Origin: an uncultured Oscillospiraceae bacterium
Lineage (GTDB): Bacteria; Bacillota; Clostridia; Oscillospirales; Oscillospiraceae
Direction of reading: 5' to 3'
Assembly (NCBI GenBank): GCA_900752445.1
Contig: CAADVN010000289.1
Location: forward strand, 1 to 35,792
Length of the DNA stretch: 35,792 bases
The position numbers were made by a program, and so were the translations under genes. The notes under the pieces were generated by a model. The model made no database searches. It was not told the DNA's origin and saw only the letters and a list, made by a program, of their open reading frames with translations. Every line of letters starts with the position of its first letter. Position 1 is the first letter of the stretch. Shown here piece by piece: positions 15,033 through 24,029 of the stretch.

Positions 15033-16359
15033 CAGGCGGCTCGATTCCCTGCTGGACGAGGCCGTAGCCGACGCGCCGCCGGAGGATGTGGCGGACAGGG
15101 TGAATCCGTGGCGCAGGTCCTTCGCGTTCATCATCTGGGGACTGGTGCTGAGCACCCTGAGCTTTAATTTTTACGGCCTCAACTACGTCCAGCCCTACGC
15201 CGGTGCGGCGCTTCTGCTCCTGGGCTTCCGCCCGCTCAGGCGCGACAACGGCTTTTTCCGCGCGGCCTTCGCGCTCTGCGTCCTGCGCTTTGGTCTGTCC
15301 TGCGCCGCGCTTTTTGCGGGCAGCAGCCTCGTGCGCCTGGGAGGGCTGGAAACTGCGTATCTTGTGCTGATGACAGCTTCCGCCTTCCTGATGCTCGTCT
15401 GCTTCTGGCTGGGGGTGCTGAAGGCACAGGAGCGGGCCGGCGCACCGCGTAAGGCGGCTGCGGGCGGCTGGCTGGTGCTATGGTACCTGCTGCTCGTCGG
15501 CTCCGCTCTGGCTGGCGGCGGGGCGCTCTCGGCGCTCGTGCTGCTTGGGGCGTTCGCCGGCATCCTCGCTTCGCTCCGCGCGCTCTCTAAAAGGCTGGAC
15601 GACGCGGGCTACGCCATCAGTCCCGTCCCCGCACGGCTCGGCGACCGGGGGCTTGGGCTTCTGCTGCTCGGTCTCGGCCTTGCCATCTTCCTCGTCGGGA
15701 ACCTCGGCTTCGGCAAGTACCGCATGGACTGGGCACCTGCGCCGGAGCGCGGGCCGGAGGCAGAGGCCGTCGCGCAGGAGCTGGCCGGGCTGGGCTTCCC
15801 GGAGCACGTGCTCGCGGACATGTCGGATGCGGACATACTCGCCTGCGCGGGCGCGGAGACGGTGAAGGCCCAGGAGACACAGCAGTCGGATGGGCAGAGG
15901 CTGGATACCTCGGTCATCGCCTGCCTCTCAGACGGCGGCATGTTCGTCCTGCACCACTTTGTATGGGACGACGGCGTCTTTCTGCCTGGCACGCAAAGCG
16001 CGCGTTTTGTGATTCCCTACGCCGATTTCGGCTGGAAAGACGCGGTCGCAGAGCCGCACGGCCTGCTGTTGTACACGGACGGCGGCGAAAATTACACGGC
16101 CGCGCCGATAGAGAGCGAGCTGCTGCCCGAGGAGGGCGACAGCGTGCGCATCTTCGGTTGGTCTTTCCCCTGTGGTGCAGTCGCGGCGAGGGGCTATTTC
16201 TGCTGCGTCACCGCCGAACCGGGCTATTTCGGCGCGGCGAACTACAGCTGGCAGTGCCGCCTGTTCCAATTGCCCTGTCTGAGCGCCAGCGAGAACGCGC
16301 GCCTCGGCCTCTCCGGCAGCGATGCGTTTGAGCAGTGCTGGGTGAACATCCTGTTTTGA
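15025..16359 (+). CDS. Multi-pass membrane protein paired with the sigma factor, candidate anti-sigma factor
   Basis: I do not recognise a family. The 444-residue protein starts with a short charged cytosolic stretch (MDDRRLDSLLDEAVADAPPED) that resembles the start of membrane anti-sigma factors, followed by about seven hydrophobic segments (residues 30-230) and a large soluble C-terminal domain of about 200 residues (from GFGKYRMDW onward) rich in Cys, Trp and aromatic residues, probably outside the cell. ATG 15025 lies inside the end of the sigma gene (ATGGATGA overlap) and follows GGAAGGTGAG. The pairing suggests that it senses an envelope signal and holds the sigma factor; this is inference from gene order and layout. 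The usual zinc-binding anti-sigma motif HxxxCxxC is not seen. Confidence 0.72.
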   Translation: MDDRRLDSLLDEAVADAPPEDVADRVNPWRRSFAFIIWGLVLSTLSFNFYGLNYVQPYAGAALLLLGFRPLRRDNGFFRAAFALCVLRFGLSCAALFAGSSLVRLGGLETAYLVLMTASAFLMLVCFWLGVLKAQERAGAPRKAAAGGWLVLWYLLLVGSALAGGGALSALVLLGAFAGILASLRALSKRLDDAGYAISPVPARLGDRGLGLLLLGLGLAIFLVGNLGFGKYRMDWAPAPERGPEAEAVAQELAGLGFPEHVLADMSDADILACAGAETVKAQETQQSDGQRLDTSVIACLSDGGMFVLHHFVWDDGVFLPGTQSARFVIPYADFGWKDAVAEPHGLLLYTDGGENYTAAPIESELLPEEGDSVRIFGWSFPCGAVAARGYFCCVTAEPGYFGAANYSWQCRLFQLPCLSASENARLGLSGSDAFEQCWVNILF

Positions 16360-16460
16360 AAGCAGGACCCCGTCCCTTGTGCGATCCCCGCTTCTCAGAG
16401 ACTGCGGAGGAGATGACGACACATTCGCATCGACGACGTCAGTCGATATTTCAAATAGAC

Positions 16461-16479
16461 GCCGCCCCAGAGGGGCGGC
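16461..16479 (+). other. GC-rich hairpin in the 16360-16572 gap
   Basis: An 8-bp stem (16461-16468 with 16472-16479) with loop AGA but no T-tract. The rest of this gap shows only a small inverted repeat around ATCGAC/GTCGAT (about 16427-16445) and the terminator below; no gene is seen. Confidence 0.5.
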
Positions 16480-16502
16480 CGCTTCCTTATTCTCCTTTGA
16501 AC

Positions 16503-16547
16503 AAAAGCCCCTCCTGTACGCTTCTTCAGCACACAGGAGGGGCTTTT
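16503..16547. terminator. Bidirectional terminator
   Basis: A perfect 15-bp stem (16503-16517 with 16533-16547) begins AAAAG and ends CTTTT, serving the membrane protein and the convergent proS. Confidence 0.88.
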
Positions 16548-16572
16548 CGCTTTCAATGACCGGGGCAAAAAC

Positions 16573-18012
16573 TTAATACGCCACGCCCCAGACGACCATC
16601 TTCTTCGCCGCGCGGCCGCAGACCGGGCAGGTGTCGCCCAGGTGCTCCTGCTCGAAGGGCATGCAGCGGCTCGACACGCCCGCCAGCTCCTTCATCTTCA
16701 GCTCGCAGGCCTCGTCCCCGCACCACATGGTCTTCACAAAACCGCCGCCGCGGTTCTCGATGACGTCCTTCACCTCGTCCACCGTCGCCGCGGTATAGGT
16801 GTGCTCGTCCAGGTTGCGCTTCGCCTTGTCGAACAGGCCCTGCTGCACCGCCTCGAGCAGCTTCGGCACCTCGGTCTCCAGCGCGTCGAGCGCCACCGTG
16901 ACCTTCTCGCCATTGTCCCTGCGCGCCGCGACGCAGACGCCCGCCTCTATATCGCGAGGCCCGAGCTCGAGCCTCAGCGGTACGCCCTTCATCTCCCACT
17001 CGGCGAACTTCCAGCCGGGCGAGTTGTCCGAAAAATCGCCCTTCACGCGGATGCCCGCCGCCTTGAGCCGCTCGACGACGGCCTCAGCCGCCTCCGTCAC
17101 GCCCGGCTTGTGCGCCGCTATCGGCAGCACGATGACCTGTATGGGCGCTATCCTCGGCGGGAGCACCAGACCGTTGTTGTCGCCGTGGGTCATGATGATG
17201 CCGCCGATTATCCTCGTGGACATGCCCCAGCTCGTCTCGTGCGGGCTGCGCAGCTTGTTCTCCTTGTCCGAGAACGTGATATTGAAGGCCTTGGCAAAGC
17301 CGTCGCCGAAGTAGTGCCGCGTCCCCGACTGCAGGGCCTTCCGGTCGTGCATCATGCACTCTATCGTGTAGGTGTTCTCAGCGCCGGCGAACTTCTCCTT
17401 CTCGGTCTTGTCGCCCCTTATGACCGGCATGGCCAGCCAGTTCTCGCAGATGTCGGCATAGATCTCCAGCATCCTGAGCGTCTCCTCACGCGCCTCTTCC
17501 TCGGTGGCGTGGATGGTGTGGCCCTCCTGCCAGAGGAACTCGCGCCCGCGCAAAAACGGCCTCGTGGTCTTCTCCCAGCGCAGCACGCTGCACCACTGGT
17601 TGTAGAGGCAGGGCAGGTCGCGCCAGGAGTGCACGACGTGGCTCCAGTGCTCGCAGAACAGCGTCTCGCTCGTCGGGCGGATGCACAGCCGCTCGGGCAG
17701 CTCCTCGCTGCCGCCGACCGTCACCCAGGCGCACTCCGGCGCAAAGCCCTCGACGTGGTCCTTCTCCTTCTGCAGCAGGCTCTCCGGGATGAGCATGGGC
17801 ATGGAGACGTTCGTGTGCCCCGCATCCTTGAACTTCTTGTCCAGCGCCGCCTGTATGTTCTCCCAGATGGCGTAGCCATAGGGCCGCAGCACGAAGAGCC
17901 CCTTCACGCCCGAATAGTCCACAAGCTCCGCCTTGGTGCAGACGTCCGTGAACCACTGCGCGAAATCGACCTCCATATCGGTTATCTGTTCTACCTTCTT
18001 GTCCTTTGCCAT
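16573..18012 (-). CDS. proS: Prolyl-tRNA synthetase, short archaeal/eukaryal-like type
   Basis: The 479-residue enzyme charges tRNA-Pro. It has class II motif 2 (CSVLRWEKTTRPFLRGREFLWQEGH), motif 3 (IIGGIIMTHGDNNGLVLPPRIAP), an anticodon-binding domain (QVIVLPIAAHKPG onward) and the C-terminal zinc-type domain with MWCGDEACE, SRC and CPVC, ending in tyrosine (WGVAY). The INS editing domain of the long bacterial form is absent, which defines the short type. ATG 18012 starts MAKDKKVEQIT; purine-rich GAGAGGG and GAAGG precede it. It is the last gene of the minus-strand run from miaB, 69 bases behind the TM2 gene. No T-box is possible in so short a leader. Confidence 0.95.
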   Translation of the reverse strand: MAKDKKVEQITDMEVDFAQWFTDVCTKAELVDYSGVKGLFVLRPYGYAIWENIQAALDKKFKDAGHTNVSMPMLIPESLLQKEKDHVEGFAPECAWVTVGGSEELPERLCIRPTSETLFCEHWSHVVHSWRDLPCLYNQWCSVLRWEKTTRPFLRGREFLWQEGHTIHATEEEAREETLRMLEIYADICENWLAMPVIRGDKTEKEKFAGAENTYTIECMMHDRKALQSGTRHYFGDGFAKAFNITFSDKENKLRSPHETSWGMSTRIIGGIIMTHGDNNGLVLPPRIAPIQVIVLPIAAHKPGVTEAAEAVVERLKAAGIRVKGDFSDNSPGWKFAEWEMKGVPLRLELGPRDIEAGVCVAARRDNGEKVTVALDALETEVPKLLEAVQQGLFDKAKRNLDEHTYTAATVDEVKDVIENRGGGFVKTMWCGDEACELKMKELAGVSSRCMPFEQEHLGDTCPVCGRAAKKMVVWGVAY

Positions 18013-18081
18013 AATGCCTTCGCACCCTCTCAACTTTCTTTGCAGACCAACATTCTACAAAATCCGCAGCCCCTTGTCAAG

Positions 18082-18681
18082 TCAGCGCGGGCTTATGAGC
18101 CGGCCTTCCTTGTCCCTGAATCTCCCGCAGGCGATGACGATGAGGTCCACCAGCCAGCCTATGCCGAAGCAGCCGCCTGTGAGGAGCCAGAGTATGCCCG
18201 TGCCTATCTTGCCCGCGTAAAACCTGTGTATGCCGAGCACGCCCAGCACCGCCGAGAATATGAGCGTCAGCAGCCAGTCCCGCGGCGAGCGCAGCCCACG
18301 CCCCGCCGCCCTGTAGCCGCTCTCGTAGCCCCGGTCGTAGCCGTGGCCGTAGCCCCTGTCGTACTGGCGGCGTTCATCATAGTTGTAGCTGCCGCTCCTC
18401 GCGTCGTAGCCGTAGCTTGCGCCCCTGTCCCTGCGCTCCGGTCCGGGCTCCGGCTCCGGTTCGGGCTCCCTGCGCTCCGGCGGGTCGCCGGCTATAGTTG
18501 CGCTGCCGCAGTTCGCGCACCGCGTCTCGCCGTTTGCATACCTCCTGCCGCACTCCGGGCACCAGCTCCTGCCCCTGGGCAGCAGCTCGCCGCAGCGCCA
18601 GCAGCAGTTGTCCGCTTCCGAAACAGCCGCGCCGCAGTGCGGGCAGACCGCCTGAGCCTCCTGCGCATATGCTCCGTTCAT
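18082..18681 (-). CDS. TM2-domain protein with N-terminal zinc ribbons
   Basis: The 199-residue protein has two double-cysteine zinc-ribbon units (CPHCG...CCWRCG and CPECG...CANCG, residues about 13-60), an acidic Pro/Glu linker (EPEPEPEPGP), an Arg/Tyr/Gly low-complexity stretch with repeated RGY/DRGYxxGY units (about 85-130) and a C-terminal TM2 domain: two hydrophobic segments around FSAVLGVLGIHRFYAGKIGTG and LLTGGCFGIGWLVDLIVI. TM2 proteins are small membrane proteins of mostly unknown role. The Tyr/Arg/Gly stretch may be disordered. GGGGATGGGG lies before ATG 18681. It lies 24 bases after fbp, so it is probably cotranscribed. Confidence 0.85.
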   Translation of the reverse strand: MNGAYAQEAQAVCPHCGAAVSEADNCCWRCGELLPRGRSWCPECGRRYANGETRCANCGSATIAGDPPERREPEPEPEPGPERRDRGASYGYDARSGSYNYDERRQYDRGYGHGYDRGYESGYRAAGRGLRSPRDWLLTLIFSAVLGVLGIHRFYAGKIGTGILWLLTGGCFGIGWLVDLIVIACGRFRDKEGRLISPR

Positions 18682-18705
18682 GTCCCCATCCCCTGTCTGT
18701 GCCTT

Positions 18706-20586
18706 TTATTTCTGCTGTATCTCGCCGGCCCGGTAGGCGTTCAGCAGCGCCTCCAGCGCGTCTATCCTCTGCCTCAGCAGCTGTCCGCTGTCGGTGTCCG
18801 CTATGTAACGCCGCGTCGGGAAAAATTCCACCGGTACGGAATCCGACTCCATGTCCGCATTCTCACTGAGCACCTTCGCCACGCCCTCAAAGGGCCGGTG
18901 GCTCTTGAGCCTTATGCCGTGCGAGCTGTAGATCAGCGTATAGCCCGCGATGCCCGTCGTCTTCTGGTAGGCCTTGCAGAAGCCGCCGTCTATTATGAAC
19001 AGCCTCCCGCCCGCCTTCACCGGGCTCTCGCCCTTCTTCGCCTTGACCGGCGTGTGCCCGTTTATGATGTGCCCCGTCTCCGGGTCCAGCCCGAACTCAG
19101 CGAGGATCATCTTGACCGCCTTCTCGTCCTCCCAGTGGTCGAAATATGGGTTCTTCGACTCGGCCCAGGTGCTCTGGTCGTCCACCACGGCCCTCTCAAA
19201 GGTGTGGAACACCCTGCCCGAAAACGGGCTGTTGTTGCCGCACCAGAGATACCACATCATATCCAGCGCCGACTCATCGCCGCGCGCCCAGGCGCTCTTG
19301 ACTATCGTATCCGCGTAATCCATGAGCGCCCTGCCCGAATACCAGCGCCCGCCGTGCCTCACGCTCGCCAGCCTGCCGTCCGGCGTCATCGGTATGCAGC
19401 CGTGATAGAGCAGGTTCCCATTGCAGCACAGGTAGGTGCTGCCCTTCTTGTAGATGAAGTCCAGGTGCCGGCGGAGCGGCTGGCTCTCCTTGAAGGCGGA
19501 GACGTACTCATCCACCAGCTCCTGCTCCTCGTCCGTGAGCCTGTAGGGGTCCTTCGGGTCCACCGTCGGGAACTGCCGCGTGTTGAGCGGGTACACGCCC
19601 GTGTCAAGCTCCACCGTCCAGTCCTCGTAGTTTATCCGGTTCAGCATCAGCCTGTCGTTCATCTCATAGCCCGGGTGCCGCATTATGATGCGCCCTTCGA
19701 GCTTGAAGCCCAGCACCGACAGCGCCTGATGCGCCGTCTTCTTGTCCGAGCCGCCGTAGACCCGCTCGCAGAACTCCGCCAGGGGCCGCAGCGAGACGCC
19801 GTACCTGCGCTCGAGCGTCATGGCGTTGCCGTAGTCCGAGCTTATCCGCAAAACTGTGAAGATGCAGGCCGCGCTGCCCGCCGCCGCGCCCAGCCAGAGG
19901 ATGTCATGGTTGCCCCACTGTATGTCCAGGTTCGGGTGCCGCATCAGCATCTCGACTATCCTCGCGGGCTCCGGGCCGCGGTCGAATATATCGCCAACCA
20001 CGTGCAGCCTGTCCACGGCGAGGTTCTTTATGAGCTCCGCCAGCGCGGCTATGACGCTGTCCGCCGAGCCCGTGGCTATGACGCTGTCGAGTATCGCGTC
20101 GTGATACCTGTGCTGGTTCGCGTCCTCGTCCCTCTGTATGTGCAGCAGCTCGTCGAGCACGAACTCCCAGTCCGCAGGCATCTGCTTTCTCACATAGCCG
20201 CGCGTATACTTGCCCGAGAGCGTCTCAGCCAGCAGGCAGAGCTGCTCTAGTATCTCGTGCAGCCGGGCGTTGTCAAGCTCGCCGCGCTCGCGCAGGCAGG
20301 CCAGCTCCGCCCTCGGATAGTAAATGACCGAGCAGAGCGCGCGGCACTTCGCCTCGCCCTCCTTCTCCTCAAAAAGCCGGCGCACCTTCTCCAGTATGAC
20401 GCCCGAGCAGTTGTTCAGTATGTGTCTCACCGCGCCGTATTCGCCGTGCAGGTCGCTTATGAAGTGCTCCGTGCCCTTGGGCAGCGTGAGTATTGCGTTC
20501 AGATTTATGATCTCGGAGCAGGCTGCCGCCTCATTCGGGTATTTCTCAGCCAGCAGTTCCAGATATTCTCTTGAAAAGTAGCCCAT
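18706..20586 (-). CDS. fbp: Fructose-1,6-bisphosphatase, class III
   Basis: The 626-residue enzyme removes the 1-phosphate of fructose-1,6-bisphosphate in gluconeogenesis. It belongs to the calcineurin-like class III form known from Bacillus and clostridia. Metal-binding motifs are SDLHGEYG (about residues 44-51), GDIFDRGPEP and WGNHD, with later INGHTPVK and IIDGG. Length and the N-terminus (MGYFSREYLELLAEKYPNE) match the family. ATG 20586 follows AGGAGGT with a seven-base spacer. An 83-base gap to the CPBP gene holds a possible own promoter, so it can be expressed apart from the mismatch repair genes upstream. Confidence 0.95.
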   Translation of the reverse strand: MGYFSREYLELLAEKYPNEAAACSEIINLNAILTLPKGTEHFISDLHGEYGAVRHILNNCSGVILEKVRRLFEEKEGEAKCRALCSVIYYPRAELACLRERGELDNARLHEILEQLCLLAETLSGKYTRGYVRKQMPADWEFVLDELLHIQRDEDANQHRYHDAILDSVIATGSADSVIAALAELIKNLAVDRLHVVGDIFDRGPEPARIVEMLMRHPNLDIQWGNHDILWLGAAAGSAACIFTVLRISSDYGNAMTLERRYGVSLRPLAEFCERVYGGSDKKTAHQALSVLGFKLEGRIIMRHPGYEMNDRLMLNRINYEDWTVELDTGVYPLNTRQFPTVDPKDPYRLTDEEQELVDEYVSAFKESQPLRRHLDFIYKKGSTYLCCNGNLLYHGCIPMTPDGRLASVRHGGRWYSGRALMDYADTIVKSAWARGDESALDMMWYLWCGNNSPFSGRVFHTFERAVVDDQSTWAESKNPYFDHWEDEKAVKMILAEFGLDPETGHIINGHTPVKAKKGESPVKAGGRLFIIDGGFCKAYQKTTGIAGYTLIYSSHGIRLKSHRPFEGVAKVLSENADMESDSVPVEFFPTRRYIADTDSGQLLRQRIDALEALLNAYRAGEIQQK

Positions 20587-20610
20587 TCGCGATACCTCCT
20601 TATACACACA

Positions 20611-20639
20611 ATCGTAACACCGCCGCGTACAGGATACAA
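20611..20639 (-). promoter_or_regulatory. Possible promoter of fbp
   Basis: On the minus strand, TTGTAT (20634-20639) is 17 bases from TACGAT (20611-20616), which is preceded by TGT (extended -10). Confidence 0.45.
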
Positions 20640-20669
20640 CGCATTTTTTGTAAACTTGCAGAAAATTTT

Positions 20670-21410
20670 TTAGTAACCCAGCAGCCCGCTGCTGAGCACC
20701 GAGAGGCTTATGCCGTTCACCATCCCGTGCAGAATAATGGCGCCCCAGATGCTGCCGCTGCGGTCATAGGCCCAGGCGAGGCCGATAGAAGCCGGCAGGT
20801 AAAGCAGGCAGTAAATGAGTATCCTCCAGTCCCCGTAGATGAGGACGTACTGCCAGACGTGGTAGAGCGAGAACAGCAGGCAGGAGACCACATACGCCCA
20901 AACGCGGCTGCGAGGGCGTATGCAGCCGAAGAGCAGGCCCCGGAACAGCGGCTCCTCCACCACGGGCGCCATGACGATGACCATGACCGCCATCCGCCTG
21001 TAGTCCACGGCCGCCTCCGTCATTATGGCCTGGTTGTTCGGCGACATGCCCAGCTCCAGGCCGAAGATCAGCAGCAGGGCCGAGATGACAAAGCTCGTGC
21101 CTATATTCACGGCATAGCCGCCGAGCGCGCCCAGCAGCAGCCGGCCCTTGTGGTCGAGCGCCACGTCGAAGCTCCGCCGCAGAAATCCCCTGAGCGCTAT
21201 GAGCACATAGACGAGCCCCAGCCCGTAATAGAGCATGTTGAGCTCAGTATCAGACAGCTGCGCCAGCGCGGGTATGAGCCCAACCAGCCAGGCGAGCCCG
21301 AAGGGCAGACCCACCACGTGTATGGGCAGGTATATCGCCGCGGCTATGATCTCGCCGCGCGACATGTGGTTTGTGAATCCGTACAGATCAGGTATGGGTC
21401 GGTTCTCCAT
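20670..21410 (-). CDS. CPBP family intramembrane glutamic endopeptidase (CAAX/Abi type)
   Basis: The 246-residue protein has about seven to eight membrane segments and the CPBP motifs: EExxxR as E152-E153-P-L-F-R157, the FxxxH motif FSLYH, and a last HGMVNG. These residues form the intramembrane active site of the family (Rce1-like). In bacteria such proteins act in protein maturation, bacteriocin self-immunity or unknown roles; nothing nearby points to one. Its ATG shares one base with the mutS stop (TGATG), so translation follows mutS. The pairing with mutS is probably positional. Confidence 0.9.
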   Translation of the reverse strand: MENRPIPDLYGFTNHMSRGEIIAAAIYLPIHVVGLPFGLAWLVGLIPALAQLSDTELNMLYYGLGLVYVLIALRGFLRRSFDVALDHKGRLLLGALGGYAVNIGTSFVISALLLIFGLELGMSPNNQAIMTEAAVDYRRMAVMVIVMAPVVEEPLFRGLLFGCIRPRSRVWAYVVSCLLFSLYHVWQYVLIYGDWRILIYCLLYLPASIGLAWAYDRSGSIWGAIILHGMVNGISLSVLSSGLLGY

Positions 21411-24016
21411 CAGCCCTCCAGCTTTCTCTTGAGTTCATAGAGCAGGTTCATCGACTCTATGGGCGACATGGTGTCGAGCGGCGCGTACCTGAGCCTCGAT
21501 ATCACCTCGTCCGAGGCGGTGTCCACAAGGCTCAGCTGCGGCTCGTCCCCCTTGGCCCTCGAAGAGCCGCCGGACACGGCGCCGTTCTGATTGAGCTCCT
21601 CCAGGCAGGCCCGCGCCCGCTTCACCACGCGCGCAGGCACGCCCGCCAGCTGGGCGACCTCGATGCCGTAGCTGTCGTCCGCCGCGCCCCGTACGATCTT
21701 GCGCAGGAAGATGAGGCCCCCGGCCTGCTTGCGCGCCGTTATATAGTAGTTCCTCACGCCCTGTATGCTGTCCTCCAGCGAGGTCAGCTCGTGATAATGC
21801 GTCGCAAACATGGTCTTCGCGCCCAGGCATTTTTTGTCGGCGCAGTACTCCAGCACCGCCCGCGCTATGGCCATGCCGTCATAGGTCGAGGTACCGCGCC
21901 CGACCTCGTCCAGGATGATGAGGCTCTGCTGCGTCGCGTTCTTCAGTATGTCCGCCACCTCGGTCATCTCGACCATGAAGGTGCTCTGCCCTCCGGCCAG
22001 GTCGTCCGAGGCGCCTATGCGCGTGAACACCCGGTCCACTATGCCCAGGGTCGCGCTCTTCGCCGGCACATAGGAGCCCATCTGCGCCATGAGCGCTATG
22101 AGCGCCGTCTGCCGCATGTAGGTGCTCTTGCCCGCCATGTTCGGGCCCGTTATTATGGCGACCCTGTCGTCGCCCGTGTTCATAAAGGTGTCGTTCGGCA
22201 CGAACAGGCTGTCCGACTGCACCTGCTCCACCACAGGGTGCCGGCCCTCGCGTATATCTATCCCGCCGGACACGTCCAGCTCCGGGCAGCAGTAGTTGTT
22301 CCGCGCCGCGACCTCTGCAAAGGAGCAGAGCGCGTCCACCATGCCCACGAGCTCCGCCGCCTCCTGCACGCGCACTACCTGCGAGGCCACCTTGTCCCGC
22401 ACCTCGCAGAAAATGTCGTACTCCAGCTCACAGAGCCTGTCTGAGGCGGAGTAGATGTCCGTCTCCAACTCCTTGAGCTCCATCGTGAAATAGCGCTCCG
22501 CCGTCGTCGTCGTCTGCTTGCGTATATACTCCTCGGGCAGCTCGACGGCGCCGGCGCTGTTCGGCACGTCGATATAGTAGCCGAACACCTTGTTGTAGCC
22601 CACTTTCAGCTTCTTTATACCCGTGCGCTCCCGCTCCCGCGTCTCGAGCTCCGAGACCATTTGGGCGCCGTTTTTGCAAAGGTTCCTGAGCCTGTCCACC
22701 TCTTCAGAGTAGCCGTCCCTGACCATGCCGCCCTCGCGCACGCTCACAGGCGGCTTGTCGCCTATCGTCCGGCATATCGTCCAGCAGATGTCCTCCAGCG
22801 TGTCCATGCCCGCGACCTCGCGCAGCAGGGCCGCCGAGCTCTTCTCCAACAGCCCGGCGAGCCGTGGCAGCTGCTCGCAGCACAGGCCCAGCGCCGCCAG
22901 GTCCCTGGCCCCCGCCGTCTTGTACACCACGCGGCCCATCAGACGCTGCATGTCCGTGATGCAGCCCAGGCAGCGCATAAGCTCCGCCCTGAGCACCCCG
23001 TCCGCCTTGAGCTCCGTCACCGCCGCCAGCCTGCGCTTTATCGCCACCAGCGAGAGCAGAGGCCTCTCGACCCAGGAGCGCAGCGTCCTCGCGCCCATGG
23101 GCGACTTCGTCCGGTCCAGTACCCAGAGCAGGCTGCCCCGGCGCTCGCCCGTGCTCAGGCTGCGCGTCAGCTCAAGATTCCGCTGCGTCGCGTAGTCCAG
23201 CTCCATGTATTTGCCGCCCTCGAAGAGGTCTATGCCGCGGATATTGGACGTGTCGCACTTCTGCGTCTCGGAGATATAGCCCAGCAGCGCGCCGCAGGCC
23301 CGCACCGCCGCGCGGCTGCCGCCCACCAGCCCCAGCGGCTCCTCTGTTGAAAACTGCGCGCACATGCGCCGGGCGCAGTCCGCATAGCCAAAGCGCCCGC
23401 CGTCGGGCTCCAGCAGGCAGTTGAGCCTGCACTCGAGGAAGAACCTCAGCTTCTCGCTCTCCCCTGCCGCCTCGGACAGCACGGCCTCCTTCGGGCCGAA
23501 ACGGCTCAGCTCGTTTTGCAGATGCTCCACGCTGTCCGCGCCGCTGAAGGCCGCCGCACAGAACTCGCCCGTCGAAATGTCGCAGAACGCCGCAGCGCCC
23601 GCCTCCCCGTCCACGCAGACAGAGCAGATGTAGTTCGAGCTGCCCGAGTCCAGCAGCTCCCCGTCCGTCACCGTGCCGGGGCTGATTATCCGGATGACGT
23701 CCCGGCGCATGAGCGTGCTGCCCTTCTGGGGCTTGTTGTCCAGCTGGTCGCAGATGGCTATCTTGTAGCCCCGCGCCAGCAGCCGGCTTATATACGACTG
23801 CGCCGCATGAAAGGGCACGCCGCACATGGGCGTCTGCTCCTCCGGCGGCTTGTTCCTGTCCCTCGTCGTCAGGGTGAGGTCCAAAAGCTTCGAGGCCGTC
23901 TTCGCGTCCTCCTCGAACATCTCATAGAAATCGCCGAGCCGGAAAAACAGCAGGCAGTCGGGATTCTCTTCCTTTATCTTCCTGTACTGCTTTTTCATCG
24001 GCGTCAGGTCCGCCAT
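21410..24016 (-). CDS. mutS: DNA mismatch repair protein MutS
   Basis: The 868-residue protein finds mismatches and small loops and recruits MutL. The N-terminal mismatch-binding motif is GDFYEMF (about residues 28-34), where the phenylalanine stacks on the mismatch. The ATPase has Walker A GPNMAGKST (about residue 623), the ASDDLAGGQSTFMVEM segment, Walker B SLIILDEVGRGTSTYDG and the THYHEL histidine motif. A normal C-terminal tail (ELKRKLEG) is present. ATG 24016 follows GAGGGGG, and starts 13 bases behind miaB. With mutL across the divergent promoter region this gives a MutSL system. Confidence 0.98.
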   Translation of the reverse strand: MADLTPMKKQYRKIKEENPDCLLFFRLGDFYEMFEEDAKTASKLLDLTLTTRDRNKPPEEQTPMCGVPFHAAQSYISRLLARGYKIAICDQLDNKPQKGSTLMRRDVIRIISPGTVTDGELLDSGSSNYICSVCVDGEAGAAAFCDISTGEFCAAAFSGADSVEHLQNELSRFGPKEAVLSEAAGESEKLRFFLECRLNCLLEPDGGRFGYADCARRMCAQFSTEEPLGLVGGSRAAVRACGALLGYISETQKCDTSNIRGIDLFEGGKYMELDYATQRNLELTRSLSTGERRGSLLWVLDRTKSPMGARTLRSWVERPLLSLVAIKRRLAAVTELKADGVLRAELMRCLGCITDMQRLMGRVVYKTAGARDLAALGLCCEQLPRLAGLLEKSSAALLREVAGMDTLEDICWTICRTIGDKPPVSVREGGMVRDGYSEEVDRLRNLCKNGAQMVSELETRERERTGIKKLKVGYNKVFGYYIDVPNSAGAVELPEEYIRKQTTTTAERYFTMELKELETDIYSASDRLCELEYDIFCEVRDKVASQVVRVQEAAELVGMVDALCSFAEVAARNNYCCPELDVSGGIDIREGRHPVVEQVQSDSLFVPNDTFMNTGDDRVAIITGPNMAGKSTYMRQTALIALMAQMGSYVPAKSATLGIVDRVFTRIGASDDLAGGQSTFMVEMTEVADILKNATQQSLIILDEVGRGTSTYDGMAIARAVLEYCADKKCLGAKTMFATHYHELTSLEDSIQGVRNYYITARKQAGGLIFLRKIVRGAADDSYGIEVAQLAGVPARVVKRARACLEELNQNGAVSGGSSRAKGDEPQLSLVDTASDEVISRLRYAPLDTMSPIESMNLLYELKRKLEG

Positions 24017-24029
24017 GCCACAAACCCCC

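Noticed and set aside
16461..16479. Hairpin as a terminator of the membrane protein gene
   Set aside because: It lacks a T-tract, and a better terminator follows at 16503.
18013..18081. T-box leader before proS
   Set aside because: Only 69 bases separate the TM2 gene from proS, with no specifier loop or T-box sequence. The asnS leader was rejected for the same reason.
18300..18430. Tandem DNA repeat or CRISPR-like array in the TM2 gene
   Set aside because: The repetition is the irregular Gly/Tyr/Arg coding stretch of the protein; there are no constant repeats with unique spacers.
16642..20250. Very long open frame on the plus strand opposite proS, the TM2 gene and fbp
   Set aside because: It has the Arg/Ala/Leu/Val-rich composition of antisense frames in GC-rich DNA, no ribosome site and no recognisable domain, and three well-supported genes lie on the other strand.
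20670..24016. CPBP protease as part of an immunity or defence island with mutS
   Set aside because: Only housekeeping genes surround it, and the one-base overlap with mutS indicates simple operon membership.
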